Part shown: positions 1 through 6,099 of the stretch, piece by piece
Numbering within the stretch: the stretch's first letter is position 1
Layout of the letters: each line of letters begins with the position of its first letter
Origin: Rikenellaceae bacterium
Lineage (GTDB): Bacteria; Bacteroidota; Bacteroidia; Bacteroidales; UBA932
NCBI GenBank assembly: GCA_012800665.1
Contig: JAAZIW010000095.1
Coordinates: forward strand, 1-9,602
Reading direction: 5' to 3'
DNA: 9,602 nt
Made by a program: the position numbers and the translations under genes
Notes under the pieces: model-generated
Told to the model about the DNA's origin: nothing
Databases searched by the model: none
What the model saw: the letters and a program-made list of their open reading frames with translations, nothing else

Positions 1-36
1 AATCAGTTTCTTCATAATGTTATCAATTATAAGGTT

Positions 37-70
37 TTAATGAATTATTCTCATTAATCGTGTTTTTTTT
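37..70 (+). other. AT-rich inverted repeat and T-tract upstream of ffh
   Basis: TTAATGA (37-43) and TCATTAA (51-57) are exact inverted arms around a 7-nt spacer, and a run of eight T (63-70) follows. It could be a weak intrinsic terminator for a gene left of the window, because a stem is followed by a T-run. It could also be an operator, since it covers the region where the -33 element of the ffh promoter should lie. The stem is almost all A-T and sits 5 nt from the T-run, so neither reading is firm. Confidence 0.3.
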
Positions 71-71
71 C

Positions 72-79
72 TAATTTTG
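72..79 (+). promoter_or_regulatory. Bacteroidetes -7 promoter element for ffh
   Basis: TAATTTTG matches the Bacteroidetes primary-sigma -7 consensus TAnnTTTG at every defined base. No good TTTG-like -33 element lies about 19-20 nt upstream; the nearest is TTCT at 48-51. The box ends only 8 nt before the ffh ATG at 88, so transcription should begin about 4-5 nt before the start codon. That leaves practically no leader and no room for a ribosome binding site. Confidence 0.6.
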
Positions 80-87
80 CAAGCAAT

Positions 88-1410
88 ATGTTCGAAAATT
101 TACAGGAAAGACTCGAAAAATCCTTCAAAATCCTCAAGGGAGAAGGTAAAATAAGCGAAATCAATGTAGCTGAAACCGTCAAGGACATACGCCGCGCTCT
201 TTTGGATGCCGACGTGAGCTATAAGGTTGCAAAGGAATTCTGCGACCGCGTAAAAGACAAAGCCATCGGCACCGGAGTACTCACTGCTGTGAAGCCGCAG
301 CAGATGATGGTAAAAATTGTCCACGACGAACTTGCCGGCTTCATGGGGAGCGAACACTCCGAAATCAATATCAAAGGCAATCCCGCAGTCGTATTGGTTG
401 CCGGCCTCAATGGTTCCGGTAAAACCACCTTCTGCGCCAAACTCGCACTTCGATTAAAGAAAAAGGGAGTCAAGGTAATGCTTGCTGCCTGCGACACCTT
501 TCGTCCCGCCGCCATTGAGCAGCTTAAAACTTTGGGAGAACAGGTAGAAGTGCCTGTATTCAGCATTGATGGGGAAAAAGATCCTATAAAAGTAGCAAAG
601 GCGGCCATTTCGCAAGGAGGACAGCAAGGTTACAGCGTGATAATTGTCGATACTGCCGGCCGTCTTACGGTAGATAAGGAATTGATGGACGAAATTCGGG
701 CGATGCATGCTGCCGTAAAGCCCACAGAGAGCCTGTTTGTGGTGGATGCCATGACAGGTCAGGATGCAGTGGCCAGTGCGCTGGCCTTTAATGAAGCCAT
801 AAATTATGACGGGGTGGTTCTAACCAAGTTGGATGGCGATACGAGAGGCGGCGCCGCCCTATCCATAAAGGCCGTAACCGGCAAGCCCATTAAGTTTATA
901 GGTACGGGCGAGAAGATGGATGCCTTGGATATATTCTACCCCGAGCGGGCGGCCGACCGTATTTTAGGCATGGGTGATGTGGTTTCTCTTGTAGAAAAGG
1001 CACAGCAGGCCATAGATGAAAAAGAAGCCCGCGAAACCCGCAAGAAGTTAGCCCGCAACCAATTCACCCTCAACGACTTCTATAACCAAATTCAAAAAGT
1101 TAGAGGAATGGGGGATATAAAAGACCTCGCCGGCATGCTTCCCGGAATGGGCAAGCAGCTTGCAGATGTGGACATTGACAACGACAAAGCCTTCAAAACC
1201 ACCGAGGCCATTTACCATTCTATGACGCCATATGAGCGCGAGAATCCTGAAGCCATTAACGGCAGCCGCCGCAAGCGCATTGCAGATGGTTCCGGCACAA
1301 CAGTGGCAGATGTAAACAAGCTATTGAAACAATTCGAGAGCAGTCGTAAAATGATGAAGATGGCCCTGGACGGTTCCCTACGTCAGCGCCTCAAAAACTT
1401 CAGGGGCTGA
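88..1410 (+). CDS. ffh: Signal recognition particle protein Ffh (SRP54 GTPase)
   Basis: Ffh binds 4.5S RNA and signal sequences of nascent membrane proteins and, with the receptor FtsY, delivers ribosomes to the SecYEG translocon. The 440-residue length is normal. The N domain (about 1-95) opens MFENLQERLEKSFK, as family members do, which supports this start. The G domain (about 98-295) shows the P-loop GLNGSGKTT (106-114), DTFRPAA (136-142), DTAGR (188-192) and TKLDGD (246-251). The methionine-rich M domain (about 325-430) includes GMGDIKDLAGMLPGM (340-354) and an RNA-binding helix-turn-helix near RRKRIADGSGTTVADVNKLL (394-413). The P-loop has Asn where E. coli has Gln, a mild variation. The gene is complete, has its own promoter, and its last 11 bp overlap the end of the convergent nucleotidase gene. 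Identification is essentially certain. Confidence 0.98.
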   Translation: MFENLQERLEKSFKILKGEGKISEINVAETVKDIRRALLDADVSYKVAKEFCDRVKDKAIGTGVLTAVKPQQMMVKIVHDELAGFMGSEHSEINIKGNPAVVLVAGLNGSGKTTFCAKLALRLKKKGVKVMLAACDTFRPAAIEQLKTLGEQVEVPVFSIDGEKDPIKVAKAAISQGGQQGYSVIIVDTAGRLTVDKELMDEIRAMHAAVKPTESLFVVDAMTGQDAVASALAFNEAINYDGVVLTKLDGDTRGGAALSIKAVTGKPIKFIGTGEKMDALDIFYPERAADRILGMGDVVSLVEKAQQAIDEKEARETRKKLARNQFTLNDFYNQIQKVRGMGDIKDLAGMLPGMGKQLADVDIDNDKAFKTTEAIYHSMTPYERENPEAINGSRRKRIADGSGTTVADVNKLLKQFESSRKMMKMALDGSLRQRLKNFRG

Positions 1411-3100
1411 AAAGCAATTCGTAGTCTGCAGCAAGAGTCTCCTGCCTGTTAATGAACTCCCAACTTCCGAGTTCGGAGCCGGAAAGCAGCGAGGCATCAA
1501 TGGCTCCGTTCCTCTCTATCAGCTCACGCACACACCCGCGTATATCCTGATGCCTGCCAATTACTCTCTCCGTTAAATTCTGTTTAGAAATTCCGGCGCC
1601 TTTTATCAGCAGTCCTCCCCCGCCGCTCGCACGATATGAGGTCATGGCAACGCTGTATTCCTCTTTCAAATCGAAGCCGGTGCCGTCAGCCAAGCTTTTT
1701 ATGTTTACGCGCCTACCCTTAGGCAGATTCAAATCGACAGTATAAACAAGGCCGGCTGCAGAATCGAAGTTATAGCTTGGATTTATAAACGACCAGCTTT
1801 CCTGCTCATAGCGCGGGTCGCCCCGTTTTTGAATTGCCAATACATGAGTTTCTCCGGGTGGCGCTAACCACAAGCCGTAGGAATACTCCAAGTAATCTTT
1901 TATCTCCTTGCCTGTTAGACTAAGGGTAAACAGTTGGTTTTCAAAAGGATAGATGGTAAAAAGATCGTTATACCTGAGTACTCCCGCAGATATTCTGCCA
2001 TTATAGCTGAGAGGCGCGGCAAAAGAAATCTGCGCTCCCGATGATTCCAAGTGCACTTTATGAATCAGATTTATGTACGGGCACATTCCCTTATATGCCT
2101 CGCGCGTATAAAGGTCTTGCGTAAGTATGCCTATCTCTGTAAGGGTAAAGGCCTTGACTGCCTCATAATCCTTTTGGAAGGCCTCTCGCATCACGGCATC
2201 CGCCTTGGCTTTATCCACCTTTATAAGACTTGTCTCTATCGTTTTCTCTCCTTTCGGCGAAACACTTATCTTCCCCACCCCAAGATATTTGGCGCGGCTG
2301 CCGGCGTTGAGCAGTGCAATGCTGTCGCTGCTCATCGCAAGTTGACGGTGGTCGTGCGCTCCCACCACCAAGTCTACTCCTCTAAGACTCTTGAAAAGGT
2401 CCAAGGCCTGATTTTCCAGCTGCTTTCCATCGCCTTTGCCGGTGCCCGAATGCACACAGACTATGGTTACTTCCGGCTTGAAAACCTCATTCAGATAATC
2501 AGCATCCTTTTGTACGAGAGGAATCAGGCTCTCGAAATGCATACCGCTCCATAGGCTTTCATCCAGCCAAGCAGGAATATTGGGATTTGTGTAGCCGAGC
2601 ACAAGTATTTTTAGTCCGCCGCGCTTAAACACTTTATATAAAGGGAAATAGGGCTCTCTGGTCCCGTTACGCAGAGCATTCCCCGACATAAATGGGATAC
2701 CGTGCGCGGCTAATTCGCGAGTCACCCTGTCATACACCTTATGTCCGGTTTCAATATCGTGGTTGCCCAAACAAATCGCATCATAACGCATATAGGCCGC
2801 GATGCGCGAAAAAAGATGCTCACCCGTTGTATCCACATAATTATAATAATATGCGGCATTGTCGCCTTGCAGACAGTCGCCGGCATCCAACAGAAGCACA
2901 TTCTTTTCGCCATCTGCCTTGCGGATGCTGTCCACATAATAATTCACTGCCAAAATGCTTGGACGCGTGCCTTCCTCGACATAAACAGAGTCGAACCAGG
3001 CGCCGTGCTGGTCGTTGGTAGTAAGGATTGTAAGCACCCTGGGTTTAGGGGTGCAGGCAGCAATAAGCAGCAGCAATGGAAGTAATATTCTGTGTTTCAT
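1400..3100 (-). CDS. Lipoprotein 5'-nucleotidase / UshA-type metallophosphatase
   Basis: A two-domain 5'-nucleotidase-family enzyme of 566 residues, expected to hydrolyse nucleotides or related phosphate esters outside the cytoplasm. A lipoprotein signal leads (MKHRILLPLLLLIAAC, predicted lipidated Cys16). The stretch after it (TPKPR) lacks the acidic residues I associate with Bacteroidetes surface export, so a periplasmic face is the guess. The calcineurin-like metallophosphatase domain (about 22-285) has the metal ligands in TTNDQHG (27-33), DAGD (72-75), GNHD (112-115), VH (216-217) and GAHDH (247-251). The C-terminal substrate domain (about 320-535) has YNDLFTIYPFENQL (377-390), whose phenylalanine is a candidate base-stacking residue, and the glycine-rich SGGGG (492-496). 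It follows the barrel gene by 7 nt, so the two are probably co-transcribed. The exact substrate cannot be read from sequence; UDP-sugar hydrolase, 2',3'-cyclic phosphodiesterase or general nucleotidase are all possible. Confidence 0.92.
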   Translation of the reverse strand: MKHRILLPLLLLIAACTPKPRVLTILTTNDQHGAWFDSVYVEEGTRPSILAVNYYVDSIRKADGEKNVLLLDAGDCLQGDNAAYYYNYVDTTGEHLFSRIAAYMRYDAICLGNHDIETGHKVYDRVTRELAAHGIPFMSGNALRNGTREPYFPLYKVFKRGGLKILVLGYTNPNIPAWLDESLWSGMHFESLIPLVQKDADYLNEVFKPEVTIVCVHSGTGKGDGKQLENQALDLFKSLRGVDLVVGAHDHRQLAMSSDSIALLNAGSRAKYLGVGKISVSPKGEKTIETSLIKVDKAKADAVMREAFQKDYEAVKAFTLTEIGILTQDLYTREAYKGMCPYINLIHKVHLESSGAQISFAAPLSYNGRISAGVLRYNDLFTIYPFENQLFTLSLTGKEIKDYLEYSYGLWLAPPGETHVLAIQKRGDPRYEQESWSFINPSYNFDSAAGLVYTVDLNLPKGRRVNIKSLADGTGFDLKEEYSVAMTSYRASGGGGLLIKGAGISKQNLTERVIGRHQDIRGCVRELIERNGAIDASLLSGSELGSWEFINRQETLAADYELLFSP

Positions 3101-3107
3101 ATCCTTA

Positions 3108-4226
3108 TCAGTCTACATCCCCTATCCTGCCATCAGGCCATCGGGAAGAACGCCTGCTTTCGAGATCAAATATAAATCCAAGCATCTGGGTATTCCCTAT
3201 ATATCCATCCTGACAAAAATGGAAACGGGCTTTTATGCTCAGGCTAATGCTTCTGCCGAGACGCGGTGTCCATGCCGCCTCCAACATATCATATACTTTA
3301 TAAGAATAGAAAGGAGAGCCGAAATAGAGATTGTTGCCGTATTTATTTCCTCCGAGATCTTCGGCATTGTACAGATATTGGAAGCCTCTGCCTGCAAACA
3401 AGGTATTTTCAAGTGAAAAAGATTTGAATCTGCCGGACAGCACGCTCTCATAACCGAGTTTGATGTTTGCTTGGGCCTCCCTTTCTCTATCCCGCTGATA
3501 AGAGACCATAAGGCCGAATTTGAGTTTGAGAAAGCGCCTTTTCCCTTTTTCGAAAAGATTTATTTTTACATAAGGATTAAAGAGATGGTTGTCCACCACA
3601 CCGGGAGCCATCTCGCTGCCTGCATAATGATAAAAAGTGCCGGACCAGCCGATTCCAATCCAATCCCGCAAGCGGTAATCGCCTGCGGAAAAAATCATAA
3701 AGCGCTCTTTTATAAAGGTATCTCTCCGCCCCATCCAATCCGCCCCCAATTCTGCATAAAAATCCTTCGTTTTATATTTCAGTAGGGCTCCTTCCAAATT
3801 ACGGTCCGTAAAGCGGAGAGAATCGCTGAAGAAGGCCCTGCTGTATTCCCCTTCACTGAAACGACGCGGGAAAATTCCTATTATGCCCTCGAACACGGCG
3901 TCTTTTTTAAGGCGGACATGGCCGTCATAATAGACGGTAAGCTCATCCATATAACGCTTGTTGCGGCCGCCCATATCGCGCCGGATGTCTATGCCTAAGG
4001 ACAGCCTGTGATGAATATCATCATCCTGCATAAAGCTTAGCCCTGCTGACGGGCTGAAAGCAACGGCATTGATGGTACCCGAATACACGGGGGCATCCAC
4101 CTTATAATCAAACTCGCGGTTTTCGAAATAATATTCGTAAAATAAATTGTATTCCGGCTTCGGACTTTGGGCATATGCACAAAAGCCTAAAATGGCAGCC
4201 GCAGATATGCTGAGAAGTTTTTTCAT
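3108..4226 (-). CDS. Outer-membrane beta-barrel-like protein of unknown function
   Basis: I do not recognise a named family. The 372-residue product begins with a Sec signal peptide (MKKLLSISAAAILGFCAYAQ, likely cleavage after AYA at residue 19). From about residue 25 to 355 it alternates short polar and aromatic segments typical of amphipathic beta strands: YNLFYEYYFE (26-35), DELTVYYDGHVRL (94-106), DFYAELGADWMG (155-166), WIGIGWSGTFYHYAG (189-203), FLKLKFGLMVSYQRD (232-246), ISLSIKARFHFCQ (327-339) and MLGFIFDLES (348-357). This suggests an outer-membrane beta barrel. The last predicted strand ends about 15 residues before the C terminus, so there is no classical terminal aromatic residue. 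It is the first gene of a leftward pair with the nucleotidase lipoprotein. A role as a porin or envelope partner of that enzyme is inference from position only. The start is secure, since the signal peptide begins at the ATG. Confidence 0.75.
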   Translation of the reverse strand: MKKLLSISAAAILGFCAYAQSPKPEYNLFYEYYFENREFDYKVDAPVYSGTINAVAFSPSAGLSFMQDDDIHHRLSLGIDIRRDMGGRNKRYMDELTVYYDGHVRLKKDAVFEGIIGIFPRRFSEGEYSRAFFSDSLRFTDRNLEGALLKYKTKDFYAELGADWMGRRDTFIKERFMIFSAGDYRLRDWIGIGWSGTFYHYAGSEMAPGVVDNHLFNPYVKINLFEKGKRRFLKLKFGLMVSYQRDREREAQANIKLGYESVLSGRFKSFSLENTLFAGRGFQYLYNAEDLGGNKYGNNLYFGSPFYSYKVYDMLEAAWTPRLGRSISLSIKARFHFCQDGYIGNTQMLGFIFDLESRRSSRWPDGRIGDVD

Positions 4227-4234
4227 TGACTTGT

Positions 4235-4266
4235 TTTCGTAAATCGGGTAAAGTTAACTATTTTTG
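4235..4266 (+). promoter_or_regulatory. Bacteroidetes-type promoter for the GSCFA gene
   Basis: TATTTTTG (4259-4266) fits TAnnTTTG exactly. TTTC (4235-4238), one mismatch from TTTG, sits 20 nt upstream. The box ends only 4 nt before the ATG at 4271, so the expected transcription start falls on or next to that codon and the mRNA would be leaderless. It also argues that the longer reading frame beginning at 4226 is not the real gene start, because that start would lie upstream of the promoter. Confidence 0.6.
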
Positions 4267-4278
4267 CGTTATGATAAA
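4249..4278 (-). promoter_or_regulatory. Candidate promoter for the barrel-nucleotidase unit
   Basis: On the minus strand TAACTTTA (4256 down to 4249) matches seven of eight positions of TA-nn-TTTG counting the two free bases; the final G is A. TTTA (4278-4275) lies 18 nt upstream as an imperfect -33 element. The box ends 22 nt before the barrel ATG, a sensible leader length. It is 2 bp from the -7 element of the divergent GSCFA promoter. It is a weak match, chosen partly because no better one exists in the 44-bp gap. Confidence 0.35.
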
Positions 4279-5125
4279 GCTCAGCACTCCCGTTTTTGCG
4301 GCTCCAATGCCGGCTAGAATTTCCCTGCAAGACAAGATAATGGTTCTCGGAAGCTGTTTCGCCGATGCCGTAGGCAAAAGAATGCAATCTGTCGGCTTTG
4401 ATGCATGCGTAAATCCTTTCGGCACCCTTTATAATCCGGTATCCATATATAATTCGGTGGCAAGATTGGAAAGCGAAGTCGAGTTTAAAGAGAAGGATTG
4501 CATCAAGATGGGAGCAGGAACGGAACTGATTTGCTCTTTTTCGCACCACAGCTCTTTTGCAAGGCCTGACAAAGAGAGTTTTCTCAAAAATGCTAACGCC
4601 TCGCTGGCCCAAGCATCTGCCTTTTGGAAGAAGTGCAATAAAGTTATAGTGACACTCGGCACCGCCATGGTTTGGAAATCAGTATCGAATGGGGAGGTGG
4701 TCTCCAATTGCCTGAAGCGTCCCGCAGATGAGTTTTCGCACGAAATGCTTGGCGTAGCGCAAATTTCCAAGCTGCTTCAGATGCTGGTAAAATCCCATCC
4801 GGACAAAGAATTTATCTTTACGGTAAGCCCTATCAGGCATTTGGGAAATGGAGCGCACACGAATTCTCTTTCAAAGGCTACGCTTCTTTTGGCTTTAAGT
4901 AAAGTGGATGCGGCTTATTTCCCCGCCTACGAAATAATGCTGGATGAGCTTCGCGACTATCGTTTTTATGCAGAAGATTTGCTGCATCCGAGCAAAGTGG
5001 CTGAGGATATTATCTGGCAGCGTTTCTTGGACAGCTGCGTAGTGCCCGGCGACATCTCACAAATCGCCCTGAACGAAAAAGCTGCCCGCAGAGCTGCACA
5101 TCGTCCTATTCACGAACAGCCATAG
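4271..5125 (+). CDS. GSCFA-domain protein (putative SGNH-like hydrolase/esterase)
   Basis: A 284-residue member of the GSCFA family, which is named after its N-terminal motif and is common in Bacteroidetes and Proteobacteria. I used the ATG at 4271 (MIKLSTPVF) rather than the in-frame ATG at 4226, because the promoter lies between them and family members start about 25 residues before the motif. Visible blocks are VLGSCFADAVGKRM (25-38), NPFGTLYNP (48-56), SFSHHSSFA (89-97), TLGTA (128-132), TVSPIRHLGNG (184-194), and YFPAYEIMLDEL (216-227) leading into EDLLHPS (235-241). The order Gly-x-Ser near the N terminus and D-x-x-H near the C terminus resembles the nucleophile and acid/base blocks of SGNH hydrolases, so Ser28, Asp236 and His239 are candidate catalytic residues. 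There is no signal peptide, so it is predicted cytoplasmic. A link to polysaccharide metabolism has been suggested for the family; the substrate is unknown. Confidence 0.9.
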   Translation: MIKLSTPVFAAPMPARISLQDKIMVLGSCFADAVGKRMQSVGFDACVNPFGTLYNPVSIYNSVARLESEVEFKEKDCIKMGAGTELICSFSHHSSFARPDKESFLKNANASLAQASAFWKKCNKVIVTLGTAMVWKSVSNGEVVSNCLKRPADEFSHEMLGVAQISKLLQMLVKSHPDKEFIFTVSPIRHLGNGAHTNSLSKATLLLALSKVDAAYFPAYEIMLDELRDYRFYAEDLLHPSKVAEDIIWQRFLDSCVVPGDISQIALNEKAARRAAHRPIHEQP

Positions 5126-5212
5126 AGAGCTTCCGACCCTGCATATCGCATTGTTTTTCTGCCGATGAGCATCATACTCGTATGTCGAAAAATCAAATAA
5201 ATACAAAAAAGA

Positions 5213-5243
5213 TTTGGTAGTTCAAAAATAATGTTTACCTTTG
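5213..5243 (+). promoter_or_regulatory. Consensus Bacteroidetes promoter of the ABC-GntR operon
   Basis: TTTG (5213-5216), a 19-nt spacer, then TACCTTTG (5236-5243) give a full match to the TTTG / TAnnTTTG promoter of Bacteroidetes. Transcription should begin near 5247-5250, leaving a leader of roughly 20 nt with no Shine-Dalgarno sequence. This is the best promoter in the window. The presumed start site lies inside the palindromic operator immediately downstream. Confidence 0.85.
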
Positions 5244-5244
5244 C

Positions 5245-5268
5245 AGTGTACTACTTAACTATTACACT
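5245..5268. promoter_or_regulatory. Predicted GntR/YtrA-type operator (24-bp imperfect palindrome)
   Basis: AGTGTA (5245-5250) and TACACT (5263-5268) are perfect inverted arms separated by 12 bp. The inner part is also symmetric around a central TTAA, so 20 of 24 positions agree with the reverse complement. The site begins 1 bp after the -7 box, covers the expected transcription start and ends next to the ATG at 5269. A bound protein there would block initiation. The arms match those I recall for the B. subtilis YtrA operator (AGTGTA and TACACT, reported with a 13-bp spacer). The operon encodes a YtrA-sized GntR protein as its third gene, so autorepression is the natural inference. Confidence 0.75.
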
Positions 5269-6099
5269 ATGATAAAGATAGACAAACTAAGTTTCAGCTA
5301 CGGCTCGGTCCCGTGCCTCGAAAACATCTCGCTCTGCTTGGAAGAGGGGAAGATTTACGGGCTGTTAGGCGAAAACGGGGTAGGAAAAACAACCCTTCTC
5401 ACTCTGCTCTGCGGCCTTAAAAGGCCCGACTCAGGTTCGATTGAAACAGACGGAGACATCCCTTATCGCCGCAATCCCTCCTTCTTGCAAGACCAATATT
5501 ATCTTCCTGAGGAAGTGGCTCCCGTAAACGAGCGCTCTGGACGCTGGGCCCGGTATACCGGTAAATTCTGGCCGAAATACTCTCACGAGAAATTCTTGCA
5601 GGCAATGAGTTTGTTTGAAAACGATCCCGAGCAAAAAATGAACGCCATGTCCGCCGGGCAACTGAAGAAAACCTATATTTCTTTTGCTCTGGCATGCAAT
5701 GTAAAGCACCTGCTGCTCGATGAGCCTACCAACGGACTCGACATCCCCGGCAAAACACAATTCCGCAAAGTCATCATGAGCCTTACAGCCGAAGACAGCA
5801 TTATAGTAATCTCCACCCATCAGGTTAAAGACCTTGAGAACATTATCGACCCCATTGTCATACTCGACAAGCGCGATGTGCTTCTGAATGCATCTATTTC
5901 CACTATTACAGATAAACTCTTCTTCGATTACGGGACCACCCTCAATCCTGAATCCCTATTCAGCGAGCAGCTTCCGAGCGGTTTCATACAGGTTTATCCG
6001 AATACAAAGGGCGCTGAGAGCAAAGTGAGCGTAGAGGCTCTCTTCAACACAGTACACGCTCATAAAAAACTTATAAAAGAAATGTTCAGCCATGAGTAA
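5269..6099 (+). CDS. ABC transporter ATP-binding protein (YtrB-like)
   Basis: A 276-residue cytoplasmic ATPase that would power the permease encoded next to it. Motifs are in order: Walker A GENGVGKTT (34-42), a glutamine-containing Q-loop region in SFLQDQYYLP (71-80), signature MSAGQLKK (127-134), Walker B LLLDEP (148-153), D-loop GLD (156-158) and the H-loop histidine in ISTHQ (181-185). The signature departs from LSGGQ, with Met and Ala at its first and third positions; this is seen in several export-type and antibiotic-resistance ABC ATPases. After the core (about 1-205) a roughly 70-residue tail has no motif I recognise. There is no duplicated ATPase domain, so the transporter probably works as a dimer. 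It is first in the operon, directly behind the predicted operator, and its last 8 bp overlap the permease start. Export of an envelope-active compound is inference from the YtrA-type context. Confidence 0.93.
   Translation: MIKIDKLSFSYGSVPCLENISLCLEEGKIYGLLGENGVGKTTLLTLLCGLKRPDSGSIETDGDIPYRRNPSFLQDQYYLPEEVAPVNERSGRWARYTGKFWPKYSHEKFLQAMSLFENDPEQKMNAMSAGQLKKTYISFALACNVKHLLLDEPTNGLDIPGKTQFRKVIMSLTAEDSIIVISTHQVKDLENIIDPIVILDKRDVLLNASISTITDKLFFDYGTTLNPESLFSEQLPSGFIQVYPNTKGAESKVSVEALFNTVHAHKKLIKEMFSHE

Noticed and set aside
2051..2554. Plus-strand open frame of 167 codons opposite the nucleotidase
   Set aside because: Antisense shadow of a well-supported enzyme gene; its composition is unlike a real protein and it shows no motif.
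3101..3106. AAGGAT before the nucleotidase ATG as a Shine-Dalgarno site
   Set aside because: It directly abuts the start codon, too close to act as a ribosome binding site, and no other gene here has one.
4181..4183. Lipoprotein signal in the barrel protein (LGFC at residues 13-16)
   Set aside because: Phenylalanine immediately before the cysteine does not fit a lipobox. AYA at 17-19 gives a normal signal peptidase I site.
4226..4270. Upstream in-frame ATG at 4226 as the start of the GSCFA gene
   Set aside because: It lies upstream of the best promoter and is antisense to the start codon of the barrel gene. The 15 extra residues do not resemble the family N terminus.
5126..5212. Possible terminator after the GSCFA gene
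   Set aside because: There are T5 (5154-5158) and A5 runs and a small CATACTCGTATG near-palindrome (5173-5184). The only stem before the T-run is 3 bp, and no T-run follows the near-palindrome. I see no convincing terminator in this gap.
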